DNA of 64,000 bases from Phanerochaete sordida (Eukaryota; Basidiomycota; Agaricomycetes; Polyporales; Phanerochaetaceae), in the NCBI GenBank assembly GCA_019973155.2, contig BPQB01000023.1, positions 62,001-126,000 of the forward strand. Direction: 5' to 3'. Positions 22,010 through 35,845 of this stretch are shown piece by piece (position 1 is the first letter of the stretch; each line of letters starts with the position of its first letter). A model generated the notes under the pieces. The model was not told the origin of the DNA. It ran no database searches and saw only the letters and a program-made list of their open reading frames with translations. A program made the position numbers and the translations under genes.

Positions 22010-22537
22010 AGACTATGCCTGCAGCAGGGCGTACTTGTCAGAGCGTCGCTTGGCATAGAAAGTGGGAGGAAGTTCACCTGTGACCCCCTGCACAATATCT
22101 GTTTAATGTTCGAAACGATGCCAGGATACGCAGGCGCGGTCCTGGAGAAGGTCATGCGATGAACACGCGGCTTTCGTGAGGCCATGCATAAGCTTTGCGC
22201 ACTGCCACACGGTATGTGTCATGCGGAAATCAGGAAGAGCAATGACGGGAACTATTCATAAGGGATGCTCGTGTCCTTGTCCACAGGCGTAGTGCAATCA
22301 TTAATACACGAGCTGCTATCGTGCTCGAGCATGCACCACCTACAATCTGTATCGTCAGCTATCGCTATCCATAGAATTCAAAGCAAACGCACCGAGTATA
22401 ACGAGACTACGAAGCCGCAGATATGGGGGCGCGGAAACGGACAACACACGTAGGGGTAGGTATCAAGCAATCCATAGCACCAAACGTTGAATCTATATGC
22501 GAGAGATACAAGTATCAATAACCCATTAATGCCTGCT
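22010..22537. other. Intergenic, 528 bases
   Basis: This is the BTB gene promoter and the 3' flank of the farnesyl diphosphate synthase gene. I see no other gene. Confidence 0.5.
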
Positions 22538-23822
22538 TTACTTTTGCCTCTTGTAGATCTTTTCGAGGAAGCTCACGAAGACCTCGCGCTTCAGCTTAAC
22601 CTCGCCCTCGACACCGAGGCCAGCCTCGGGGATGGTCTGGATAAGACCCATGATGCGCTTGTACGCGTCCTCCTCGTACTTCGCGTATTTCTCGTGCACG
22701 CCGACGGCGTTGAAGATGTCCTTGACGCGCTGCTCGGCCGCGGCGTCCTTACGGCCGTAGCTCGCGTCGAGGACAGCGCGCTGCTCGGGGTTCGCGACGG
22801 CGAGCGCGGTGTTGATGCACCACGAGCACTTGTTGTCGACGATGTCGGTACCAATCTTGCCAATCTGCTCGGGCGTGCCGGCGTAGTCGAGGTAGTCGTC
22901 TTGGATCTGGAAGTACTCGCCGAGCGGAAGGAGGATCGAGGACGCGAGCGCGTACGGGTCCTGCGCGTCGCGGTGCGAGATGCCGCAGAGGTACATCGCG
23001 AGCGCGACGGGCAGGTAGAAGGAGTAGTACGCGGTCTTGTAGAGCACGATGAGGCGGTGGCGCTCGAGCGAGAACTTGCTCAGGTCGACCTTGTCCTCGG
23101 GTGCAGTAATGAGGTCCAGGAGCTGGCCAATCTCGGTCTGGAAGCTCGTCTGCAGATCCGCCGTCAGTTGGGACGCCAGAGTTCAGATGGGTGATGGCGC
23201 ACCTCGTGGAAGAGCTCGATGAGGTTCACGTACGACTTGTCGGCGCGGAAGTGCTTCTTCAGGAGCCAGTAGATGGCGGCCTCGAGCAGGAACGCGTCGT
23301 TGATCGCGATGAGGCCGACGCCCTCGTTACGGTACCAGCACGGCTGGCCGCGGCGGGTGATACTCGAGTCCATGACATCGTCGGAGACGAGGAAGAACGC
23401 TTGCAGCTGCCGGAGAAGTCAGCCCGGGCAAAGCGAGAGACGGCGTGGCACGCACCAGCTCGACACACCAGCCCAGCACAGCGCTCTTGAAGTACTCCTC
23501 GTCCGTCAGCGCGCGGCCCTTGAGGATCTCGACGGTGTCAACAACAGACAGGCCGCGGTTCAACTTGCCACCTGGGACGTTGTAGTCGAGGTTCTGTCGG
23601 GGTACGCCGTAAGTACATGCTATCGACCGCGCCAGCACATCGTGCCTCCCATCGCAGGGAGGCTCCCAGGAGTGGATCGTGGCTCTGAAAGTGCTAACAC
23701 ACCTGGGTGAACCATGCCGTCGCGTCCGCGGGCATGCCCTGGCTCTTGAAGTATTCGACGAGCTCATCGCGGATGGCGGTGAAGACGGCCTCGAACTTGG
23801 CGCGTTTCTCAGCTTTCGACAT
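22538..23822 (-). CDS. ERG20: Farnesyl diphosphate synthase
   Basis: The exons (minus) are 23703-23822, 23456-23593, 23203-23406 and 22538-23149, giving 357 residues, the usual size. The enzyme condenses isopentenyl diphosphate with dimethylallyl and then geranyl diphosphate to make farnesyl diphosphate for sterols, dolichol, ubiquinone and prenylation, in the cytosol. Both aspartate-rich motifs are visible: DDVMD in exon 3 (first) and DDYLD in exon 4 (second). Two Phe residues stand four and five positions before the first motif, the signature limiting the product to C15. GQPCWYR and [10 protein letters not shown] are also typical. This is a single-copy housekeeping gene with no sign of clustering with terpene genes. 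Confidence 0.97.
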
Positions 23823-24258
23823 GGCTTGGTGCGAGACTGACGTGGCAGAAGGTCAAAGGAGAGGCTGGGATGGGTCGGAATGGGCAAGAGCAAGTCGCGT
23901 ATAAGAGCCTGCAGGCATCGTGCCACACTGGAATAAAAGATCGCCCGCCGCCCGTCGAGCCCCCCACATTTCATTGCAAGCGCTCCGGAAGCATATCTGT
24001 TCTTCATAATGCCCACATCGTCTCCGGAATCGTCAGACGTTGAGCGTGCGTGCGAATGAGTAAATCGTGAGCGGTGGTTGCATTGCAGAAAAGACAGATG
24101 ACTAATATAAACATTACAGTACACGAACAGCATTGCGACGACAGAGTGAGAATGCGAGATGAGGAACGACGAAGGTGAGATGCAGCAGGGTAAGCTAGAA
24201 TACTTTTTAGTCCCAGAATCTATCCAAAGGCCTAGCGGTGTTCAGCTCGCGGCGGGAC
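23823..24258. other. Intergenic, 436 bases
   Basis: This is the FPP synthase promoter and the 3' untranslated region of HSP60. I see no gene. Confidence 0.5.
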
Positions 24259-27112
<2,854 letters not shown>

Positions 27113-28183
27113 CTACAGCGTCTTCTCAAACCAAGCTGCGGTCTGGTCGAGTGCGCCATGGTATGCCTCAACGATTTCGGGAACTTCAAGGTTAGGGCGC
27201 GCAGCGAAGCCGTGGCAAGTGCCTGTTTGACCAGATCAGTCCCATAAAATTGGATGACAGAAGATGAGACACACCCTTGTAGTCCTTGAACTCGTACTCG
27301 ACGAACTCCGGCTTATCCTTGCGAGAAGCGAACAAAGCTTCAGCCTCATCACGCAGAGGCTTCTTGAAGCTCATGTCCTCTGCAGAACGGGTCAGAGTGG
27401 CTCGCGCTGTAACAGCCTAGACTTACCCTCGGCACACGCCCAGGCAGCAGGCTTCTTGATAGCCTTGATCTGCTCAATGGTGGTGTTTCCCGGGTGCAGG
27501 ATGACGAGGGAGTCAAAGAGGTCGGTTGCGCCCAGGCGTATGGCGATGGTGCCCCCGAGGCAGTAGCTGAAGCCACAGGTCAGCAACTAATTTGTCTGGC
27601 CGAAATACAGGTAGACCCACCCAGCGGCTCCGACCCTGGTGTATCCCTTCTCCTTCCTGATCTTCGTGACGAACTAAACATACATGCAGCGTCAGACTCA
27701 GAGACGTGCCACCAGTCAGATGTAGTTCACCTCTGTCACACGCGGGTCGATGACAGCGGCGCGCAGGCCAAAAAGCTTGAATCCCCGGGTGAGTAGGAGC
27801 CAGAAGACGCGCAACTTGGTAGTAAACGGCATCGTTTGTCCTGGGCGGTAGGGCATGAGGGGCTCGAGCTCATCGACAGTGACGGGCGGGGCTCCTGTAG
27901 TGTTCGCAGCCTCACGTCAATTGTAAAGACACAGCGCGATTTCAGCGGCAGGCGCACCGGCAAACAAGTCTGGAACCCAAACGTCGCACTTGACACGCTT
28001 CGACAGCTCGTCCGCGATGAGCTTGCAGTTTTTGAGCGGGAGACCGAACACATCTGTGAGGATGACGATGGCTTTGGACGGGTCCGCGCCCTCGGGGCCC
28101 GCGCGGAAGTACGCGCCGTCGACCATCGCGCCGGTAGGCTCGCCCGTGAGGACATAGCCCTGTGTGCACTGTTCGCAGCTCAT
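27113..28183 (-). CDS. Dienelactone hydrolase family protein
   Basis: The exons (minus) are 27958-28183, 27731-27894, 27621-27673, 27427-27566, 27275-27379 and 27113-27222, giving 265 residues. The alpha/beta-hydrolase fold is recognisable. MSCEQCTQGYVLTGEPTG is the usual fungal N-terminus. The nucleophile motif GYCLGG supplies catalytic Cys, CHGFAARP supplies His, and the Asp is probably in the EEDMSF segment. Bacterial relatives open dienelactones in chlorocatechol breakdown; fungal members have broader, mostly unknown ester or lactone substrates. The splice after FAG to APPVTVDELEPLMP restores the family consensus. Confidence 0.92.
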
Positions 28184-28668
28184 CGTGTCGGGGCTGGAAA
28201 GGAGTGGGGAACGTCGTCGAACGTTCTCATTGTATCCACGCGTTGGTTTATATAGTCGCGAGAAGCTGGAATCGACCGAAGCGGGTGAGTAAAAGCAAGG
28301 TTGTTCTCAAGCGTGCATCCGCGCCGAGGGCGAGAGCGCGCTGACCGGATCGGCCTCCGTCACTCCGCCCAGATATCCCGCCGATCACTTCAGTCTCTCT
28401 TCGCACTCTGGTCGTTCACTCAGAGTCAAACTGGCACAGTCATTGTTGACCATTGCGGGAATATTGGAGCAGCTAAAGACTATTCGAGAAGCTGCGCATG
28501 ACGTCGCACGCAGCTGCAGTCGCAAATACGGGATCAACTGAGGTGCGTATGCTACACGCAGTCGCGGCAAGGTCCCTCGTATCAGCCAGGACTCCGTAGC
28601 GGCGGAGAAGCTCTGGATTCTCGTTGAAAAGAACAAAAAAAACAGCACTGCCACCCCGACACGGAGGG
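28184..28668. other. Intergenic, 485 bases
   Basis: This is the dienelactone hydrolase promoter (TTTATATAG near 28247) and the 3' flank of the first PEBP-like gene. I see no gene. Confidence 0.5.
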
Positions 28669-29474
28669 TCACGGTGACACCAGAACAAAGCTTCCACCGA
28701 TAGGATCTCCCATGCCAACCTCCTCCGCGAACTGGCTGATGTTGAAGTACTCGCGCGCCGGAATAGAGTCGTTCGGCGCGACGAAAGTCTGGCTGTCGAA
28801 CCCCTTCGGCTGCTGGTACAGCAGGAAGATGTATCTGGGCCATGCAACGTCAGAACAGCGACGCCGTGTTCCCGGGAGGCCCTCACGTACCGGTGCGGCG
28901 GCGAGTCCGCAGGCGGCTCGGGCTGGATCCAGTCCGTCAGAGCCGGAGTCTCGTTAACGAGCTTGTATGTCTGGGAACCGAGGGCGGGGCCGAGAACGAG
29001 GTCACCTTGGAGAATGTGTCGCACTTGGGCGACGTTTGGGTCCTGAGGATAAGGCGCGTCGGGGTCGACTGCAGCGAGGACGAACTTATGCGTGTCCTGC
29101 GACAGGGCGCCGCGAACCGCAAACTGTGGCGGTCCGGCAGTATCTGATACGGCGGATTATACATCATATAAACGAATAAATAGCGCGTGCTGAAAGGTCG
29201 TACCATTCAGCGGGAAGGACTGGCCTGCGCGGGTAGTGATCGACCGGCCTGAGGGCTGCGGCCAGATGACTTCGAGGAGCACCAAGGGCTTGAGCTGAAT
29301 TTGAAGGTCCTTTGGAATCTAAGCGATTCGTCAGAGGTGGACAAAGGCTAATGTGAATGCAAAGCTCACATTAGCATTGTTGAAAGCCGTCTCGACAGCC
29401 GCCAAAGACGTATCCTGTGCAAACACAATCGTCAGGCCGCAAAGGAGTGAAGTCGCGGCGATAGGAATGCGCAT
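28669..29474 (-). CDS. Secreted phosphatidylethanolamine-binding-protein (PEBP) family member 1
   Basis: The exons (minus) are 29370-29474, 29204-29318, 28891-29143 and 28669-28834, giving 212 residues. A signal peptide MRIPIAATSLLCGLTIVFA precedes the PEBP fold. The ligand-pocket motifs are VLAAVDPDAPYPQDPNV, then RHILQG, and PPHRYIFLLYQQPKG. PEBP proteins include the yeast carboxypeptidase Y inhibitor Tfs1 and bind anionic groups. This secreted type is common in basidiomycetes and its role is uncertain. A tandem paralog lies just upstream with identical exon count, exon 1 length and total length. Confidence 0.92.
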
Positions 29475-30108
29475 CACGGTGGATCTACGAGTGTCCCGTG
29501 CAGCTACAATATGGAATGAGCCATGTCTGCGTTTATATACGCCTAGCGCACACTTCTCTCGGGGCCCGTGAAGACATCGCCTGCAGGGGAGATTTTGATG
29601 CTACGAGACAGACGGCCAGATTCCCGATTTCTAGTGGCGCAGTTGAGCTCGCTTACTACAACGGCCTCATGACAGCAACGAGGTACCAGCCGTAGAGCAC
29701 TGCTCTTCTTGCAGTACGCACTGCGCGGTAACCCCGGTTTTTCTTGCGCTAAAATCAAGGCAAAAGTAAGTCAAAGAACAATAGGTTAGACACGGTTTGC
29801 CGTGGATGGAAAACCGAGGGCAAAACAGCCCCTCCACCAATCACCGCTGCCACCCGGCCAGTTTTTCTTTGTTTTCATTACACGGTAAGCCGAAGGCAAA
29901 CCGTTGTTTCATTCTCCAATTTTCCCACAATTTGCCTTGCAAAAAAACTGAGCTTACCACGCTGTGACGGAGAACGATCTCCGTAATACCGAGGTCGAAA
30001 ATAACACGCGGCAGCCACGACATTCCTCTTAACGAAAAATAACGTCGCAAAGGCGCGAGCACCGTCCAATACAACGCGGAGACTCTATTCATGCAGAAAG
30101 ACATAAGA
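29475..30108. other. Intergenic, 634 bases
   Basis: This lies between the tandem PEBP genes. It contains a candidate 240-bp inverted-repeat element at 29723-29962 and no gene. Confidence 0.5.
29723..29962. mobile_element. Possible MITE-like inverted-repeat element
   Basis: GCGCGGTAACCCCGGTTTTT on the left pairs with the reverse complement of the right end, GCGTGGTAAGCTCAGTTTTT, with four mismatches over 20 bases. Inside, ACGGTTTGCC near 29792 is inverted as GGCAAACCGT near 29895. There is no coding capacity and no clear target-site duplication. It could be an old non-autonomous transposon or a chance AT-rich hairpin. Confidence 0.45.
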
Positions 30109-30918
30109 TCAAGGGCCCGGGCCTACCAGAACGAAGCTCCCTGCGATCGGGTCTCCCATCCCGACCTCCTGCGCAAACTGGGAGATGTTGAAGAACTCGC
30201 GAGCCGGAATGGAGTCATTTGGAGCAACGAACGTCTGGTTGTTGTATCCCTTCGGTTGTTTGTATAGGAGGAAGACGTATCTGCGCCCCATCCTAAATGA
30301 GCAAACAGAGCTGCCTTCCCAATATCATCTCACCCACCGATGCGGCGCCGAGCCAGCACCAGGCGCAGGCTGGATCCAGTCGGTCACAGCTGGGGTCTCG
30401 TTCACGAGCAGGTGCGTCCGGAAGCCTACAGTGGGACCGCGCACGACATTGCCCTGGAGGAGGTGCCGAATTTGCGACACGTTCGGATTCTGTGGCGTCA
30501 GGGCGTCGGGGTCGACGGCGGCGACCACGAATTTGTGGACTTCCGGTAAGATGCCGTGTACTGCAAACCGCGGCGGACCAGCGGTCTCTGTGTGTAAAAA
30601 GCATTCAAATCTGAATGGGGCCGCGACGGGTAGAGGGGTAGCGTACCGTTTTGCTGGAGGGTCTCGCCGGTGCGCGTCGGGACCGTGAAGCCGGGCTCCG
30701 GCCAGATGACATCGAGGAGCACCGACGGTTTGAAGGTGATTTGGAGGTCCTTAGTGATCTAGGCGGTCATTTGATACATATATACGTCGCTAACGTGACT
30801 GGAAGAGACTCACGTTTGCCTTCTTGAAAGCAGCCTCGACAGCTTTCAAAGAGGTGTCTTGCGCGAAGATAGCGGCCGAAGTGCAGAGGAGCCAAATCGC
30901 GAGAAGTAGCCCGCGCAT
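30109..30918 (-). CDS. Secreted PEBP family member 2
   Basis: The exons (minus) are 30814-30918, 30647-30758, 30338-30587 and 30109-30280, giving 212 residues, exactly as in the paralog. The signal peptide MRGLLLAIWLLCTSAAIFA is followed by QDTSLKAVEAAF. The pocket motifs are VAAVDPDALTPQNPNV, RHLLQG and APHRYVFLLYKQPKG. The DPDAL in place of DPDAP is a small departure from the consensus. The last intron can use two acceptors; the downstream GCGCAG restores HRYVF. It arose by tandem duplication. The role and ligand are unknown. Confidence 0.92.
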
Positions 30919-31687
30919 TGTGTTGCAGGTATTCTTCAAGCTCGAGGACGAATATCTTGCTCTGTTATATAGAACTAGCTTGAGTTAATTTGACGGTTTC
31001 TCCGAGCGGGGCGTCGGGAGGATCAATCCCGATGCTGTGGGGAGGAACAGGTTTATACTCTTGCCGAGCAGTCGGCTGATGAGTTCGCTCGCTACGATGG
31101 AGTAGCGCAGCTATAAAGGGGCATTACGAAAGCATACAGATCCTCACGCTGTCCCAAGCGCAATCTCCGTCATGCTTGCTGCAATACTGAAGCAACGTGC
31201 ACCCGTGCCAAAAGCGTGTCGTTGACAGTAGCTTGAACGGGCAGATCTTTCATGAGGCTGAAGCTTGCCCACGGAGGTGAGACTGACTGTGCACGCACCC
31301 CATATGACCACGCCTCCCTCGGTCTGCATCAACGGCCGCGGCGAGCTCCAGTTCGTGTACCTGAAGGCATTAAGTAAACGATCGCAGTCCAGGCGCATGT
31401 ACGTTTCATCGACGGCGCCGGTAAGGATCAATGACGGCCCTGCGGTCAGGGGCGTTCATGGGCCCCGTGGTGGCGTCGGGTGCGGTGCCAAACGCCGGAT
31501 AGCAGGCTACCGTCCGCAGGTACACGCACCCCGCTCGAGGGCTCTAGGGTAGGCAGCACGATAATCATGGAGGAATCAGCGCCGAGGCGAAGCAATGCGA
31601 GTCTCTCGTCCACCTCCCATCAGCTATTGATATATGTGCGTACCCTCTAAAAATACAGCTGAGAGCACAACTCGCAGGTACCGTCAC
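30919..31687. other. Intergenic, 769 bases
   Basis: No gene is supported. A 95-codon minus-strand frame at 31144-31431 has no motif or splice partner that I can see. Confidence 0.45.
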
Positions 31688-32890
31688 TCACGGCTGCGGC
31701 TCCTGCCCGGCGCCCACGGGAGCCCTGCCAGCAGGCGGAGGCTGCACAACCTTGCCGTCGACGAAGACCGCCGGGCCCTTAGGCATCTCGCCGATCGCCT
31801 CGCGCGCGGGCGCGTCCAGCGCGGGCTCGTCCTCAAACGTCCACTCGAAGTCGCCGCCGTACGGCTTCGGGAGGTCCTCCGCGGCGATGAGCGTGCGCAG
31901 CGTTGGGCCGGGGTCCTTGCCCAGCACGAAGACCTTGTTGCGCGTGCCCTCATCGAACCACGGCTGTGCGCGAGTCAGGCCTGGTGCGGGCGCGAGCGGG
32001 CGAGCGGACGCACCTTGATCCAGCCCCACACCGTCGGGAAGAACGACGGTGAGTTTACGACGGCGATCGTGCTCAGCGTCTCGGGGTAGTTCGCGGTCGC
32101 GAGCGTCGACGCCTCCTGCAGGTGCTTGCGCCAGTTCCAGAGCGTGCTCAGCGAGACGTCCTCGAGGTCGATGATGGTCGTGACGGAGGAGATCGGCGTC
32201 GGAGCCGTGGCGTGCGGGAGGTATGTGCAGAGCGGAAGCACAAAGCGCGTCATAGTCTCGTACAGGGCGACTCTGGACGAAGATCGTTGATGAGAAGTCG
32301 CCTAAGCATGCGATAGGGTACGTACATCCGCTGGTATCTCCGTTCCGAGGGAACCGCGTTCAGCTCCTTCTGGAGAGTGCTGTCGAGAGATCCTATCCGA
32401 TAGACATAGACCGGAAGCCCGTTCTAAAGACATGTTTCAGTGAGAAGACACCGCATATACAGCATCCGTGCACGCAATGCGCACCTTGTCCCTACGGCCC
32501 GTCCAGCGGGGATAGAACCTCTTCGACGCCTCAAACTCGTCTGCAGGAAATGTAGCATACAGCTCGTCTACGTTGTTCTTCGCGCGCCACGCTTCAGCAT
32601 CAGCAAATTGTTTCTGTGCCTTCTTGGGGTCAAACCGACGAGCCCGCAGAAAGCGTCTGCGATGATGTCAGTCTGTTTGATAGTCAGTACGCAGCAAAGG
32701 CAACGCACAGCAATGTAGGCTCGTCATGAGACGGATGCTCCGAGGTCCCCTCTTCGGCCGGCTCGTACAGCTTGGCTTCTGCGAGGTTCTTGCGGAACGA
32801 GGCGAACGCCTCTTGCTGTGTCTCGGTGAGATGGCCGAGATGCCCTTGCAGGACGTCGACTTTGACGTCGGAGGTGGGCTGTATGGACAT
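31688..32890 (-). CDS. Sec14-like CRAL-TRIO phospholipid transfer protein
   Basis: The exons (minus) are 32709-32890, 32485-32656, 32326-32423, 32014-32272 and 31688-31963, giving 328 residues. The N-terminal CRAL-TRIO-N helical region is followed by RFLRARRFDPKKAQKQFADA, a standard Sec14 signature. The lipid-binding lobe shows TTIIDLEDVSLSTLW, then NYPETLSTIAVVNSPSFFPTVWGWIKPWFD and VFVLGKD, the gate-helix region. It exchanges phosphatidylinositol and phosphatidylcholine between membranes and supports Golgi trafficking. The join WIK to PWFDEG uses a CACAG acceptor that restores the consensus. The C-terminal tail is proline-rich. Confidence 0.95.
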
Positions 32891-33402
32891 CGTACAGTGT
32901 GTTCAGTCTATGCCGGAGCAGCCGATGGGTCGCCGACGTGGAAGTAGATGGGAAAGGTGGGAGTTCATGGTGAAGCAAGTGTGGAGGGCGCCAGGCTGAC
33001 AGACACGGACCACGGTGACACTTCCGGAACCCATCTCACGCATTTACACTCGCGTTCGACGGCTACGCTGAGATTCTTTGCGGACTCTGTGGGATGCGTA
33101 CAACGGCTTGAGATGATTGAAGATGCTGGAGTACAAGTACAGAAGCAAATTGGGATAATTAACGGCCGGCGGTTTGGCGGCGGGGATTCAGGTATACACG
33201 ACCACAACATACACACAGGCACGGAGGAAGACGAAGATAAATCATAGAAAATCCGGCCGAGTCGAAGACACTAGTACAATGGGTGGCACAGTAGGCGATT
33301 CGGGAGATCCAAGCAGGGACGTTGTTCTTGTATTTGGAGGTCGCGCGACCCTTGGGAAGGAAGCATAGAACAATCCACCGCACCTGAAGACCCTGACAGA
33401 CA
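32891..33402. other. Intergenic, 512 bases
   Basis: This is the Sec14-like gene promoter and the 3' flank of the endosulfine gene. I see no gene. Confidence 0.5.
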
Positions 33403-34036
33403 CTACTCGGCCTTGTCTTCAGCTTCTGCCTCTACAGGCATGGCCGAGGTTTCCGTGGCAGCGCCCTCGGCGGCGAGTGCGGGCTCGGCCTCCTGGAAGG
33501 CTGCGCGGTCGGGATCGGCCAGCGGACTCTCCTTGATTGGACTGGTCGCACTGTTGTTGGTGGGAGACGAGGACAGAGTGTGGCTCACGGGTGGTGAATT
33601 CGCATGAGGGATGCTGCGATGGAGACACCTGTCAGCGACACGGCCGTAGCACAGGCCAAGCGAGACATACTTCTCGGGGCTTGGGATGGTAGTGCCAACT
33701 GTGTTCTGCGGCGCCTTTCCTGCCTTGGACAGCGCGTAGTCGCCAGAGTCAAAGTACTTGCGATCCTGCGAGATGACACCGGATGTAGGCAAGTCCGAGG
33801 GAGGAGACATGGACTGTGCGCACCTTCTGCATCTTGTTGAGGACATTCTTGTGTGTGGGGAGCTTGCCGTACAGCCGGAAGAGCTTCTTCTCTTCCTCCG
33901 ACAGATTCTAGATTGGGCCGAGTGAGCATGAGAGCGTTGTGCAGGCGTGCGCGGAAGCATTTGGGACGACGAGGAGGGGGTCAATCTGGGCGATACTCAC
34001 GCTGATGTCGACTTTGTTCCTCTGCGCGGGGAGCAT
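33403..34036 (-). CDS. Endosulfine (Igo1/Ensa/ARPP-19 family)
   Basis: The exons (minus) are 34001-34036 (only 12 codons), 33824-33907, 33671-33765 and 33403-33613, giving 141 residues. The diagnostic core KLPTHKNVLNKM is followed by RKYFDSGDYALSKAG. Ser47 in FDSGDY is the residue phosphorylated by Greatwall/Rim15 kinase; the phosphoprotein then inhibits PP2A-B55, controlling mitotic entry and quiescence. The C-terminus is a disordered Ala/Glu/Pro tail. The tiny first exon ending KVDIS joins LSEEEKKLFRLYG through AAT. The assignment is firm from the FDSGDY motif. Confidence 0.96.
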
Positions 34037-34364
34037 GGCAGCAAGGAGCGAAGGGGTTTGCGAGGGTTGGGCTTGGGCCACGAGAAAAAAGGCGAGTGAG
34101 ACACAGGAGACTGGACGGCAAGCTGCACACAGCCAAGTTATAGCGGTCACCCAGTCACACCACAAACACGTGGTGACGCAACGCGTGACAAGTGGCCCTT
34201 CGTGGCGCATCAGGCGCATCACCGTCGCCCGTGGCGGGGCCGGTCCGGGCTCACCGAGTTGGCCATCCTCCGCCTCCTCCTGGCCTCCTCCGCTCATCTT
34301 CCCGCCGTAGCGTTTTACAGTACTTTCATAGCGCTTTGAGTCTGGCTCAACCTTCTATGAACAT
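34037..34364. promoter_or_regulatory. Divergent intergenic region, 328 bases
   Basis: This lies between the starts of the endosulfine (minus) and HIT (plus) genes and must contain both promoters. I see no TATA box. Confidence 0.4.
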
Positions 34365-35056
34365 ATGACTTCGTTCATAATCCAAGCGCACGAGAACAGG
34401 GAGTTGCCGCAGTCCTGGCGCGACCATCCAGAATGCCCGTTTTGCAGGATCATCACGGGCGAAGCCTCAGCTTTCAAGGTATATGAAGATGAGAAGGTCA
34501 TCGCGGTATTGGGTAGGTGAAGCTTCATCCAAATAGAGAGGATCTGCGCGCTGACACCCTTGGACGGCCTAGACATCCTGCCGCTGCGTCCGGGACACAC
34601 ACTCGTCATCCCGAAGACGCATATCTCTCGTGTATCAGAGCTCCCAGAAGACTTCGCTGCTGCGACGGGTATCGCAATTACCAAGGTATCTCATGCACTC
34701 ACGCAAGGCAAGTCACGAGCCCTGTTCTCATCATGAGACCCCGCTAACGGACAGCAGCCCTGGAACATACCGCTTTGAATGTCGTCTGCAACCAGGAATA
34801 CGCCCAAGCCGTGCCTCATGTCCGTCATTCGCCGTGCCCTTCCAATATATCTCACGCTAATGTGTGGTCATAGGTTCACTACCATATCATCCCCGCTCCA
34901 CGATTCGACGGGACATCGCCGCAGGCTTTCCCAAGAGACCGCGTTACTCTGGCCCTGAGTCAGCAGGAGATGCACAAGAAGGAATTCGAGGCACGCGAAG
35001 AGCTAGACGACGAAGACGCAAATGCTCTCCTCGCGAAGATCCACGCAAAGCTTTAG
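34365..35056 (+). CDS. HIT family nucleotide hydrolase/transferase
   Basis: The exons are 34365-34512, 34573-34707, 34758-34819 and 34874-35056, giving 175 residues. The N-terminal CPFCRIITGEASAFKVYED, then LRPGHTLVIPKTH and LNVVCNQEYAQAVPHVHYHIIPAP, contain the histidine triad HVHYH (His115, 117, 119), whose middle His is the nucleophile. The second intron needs a GC-AG splice (AAG then GCAAGT) to keep VSHALTQALEHTALNVV. The acceptor is CAGCAG, so two isoforms differing by one Ala are possible. The triad itself is split by the third intron. HIT proteins hydrolyse AMP-linked or dinucleotide substrates; the exact substrate is not evident. Confidence 0.93.
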
Positions 35057-35845
35057 AAGACGTCCCGCTCGTGTCACGCGAGTTCCCGACGGCGATCTAG
35101 GACCTCGCTGTATGCATAGCCCGGTTAGCCACCTCTATTCCCCTGGTTCAAACGTAACAACACGAAGACTTCAAAGCATCATCTGTGCCCAGCGCGCCCC
35201 GGTCCCTGCTCTCTGGCCGCTGCCCGTGTGAGACCCAGCCAAGCGTGTCCATGACCACACCCGCGACCCTGACGGACCCACCTTCACCTTGCCGGCATGC
35301 GCTCCCGCTCCGTCATCGTGTCAGCCCTGCACGACTCTCAACAGCGCTCAGCAGCATCTTGCCGCGTTTCTATATCGCCCCGCGCAGTGCAGTTATCGCG
35401 GTCTGGACTCTGGACGGCGTATGTATCAGAAGTTGCAGCATGGACGCCACAAGTTGGGTCGCGGGTTTGGCCATTACGCGAACCCCCTATGTGACGGCGA
35501 ACGACGCGCCGCGAAGTGCACTATCACCGGTCTGACACGTTTGTAGACGGCGATGCACGACAGCTAGATGTAGTGTCGCCCACCAAAGCGAAGCCTTGTC
35601 ATGTGTACGCTCTCATCGTGGCGAAGAACTTAGACCAGAGCAGGGTCAGGATTTATCCCCGTCGCGCTGTGAAGTGCGCCGAGACTGAGAGACACGCATA
35701 CTCGCCAGACTTTAGCAGCCAACGACTTGTGATGAAAGGCTCGTTAACGATACATGTCAGTGAGAGTGCATGATACAGCATGGGGATACTGGTAACAGAC
35801 CGCACAGGCAGAAGGATGTAATGCGATGGACTTGTCCGGAGTCCC
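35057..35845. other. Intergenic, 789 bases
   Basis: The 3' flanks of two convergent genes take up part of this. Overlapping plus-strand frames at 35185-35546 have no motif or paralog, and I do not call them. Confidence 0.45.

Noticed and set aside
35185..35546. Overlapping small frames downstream of the HIT gene
   Set aside because: Three frames overlap with no domain or splice support.
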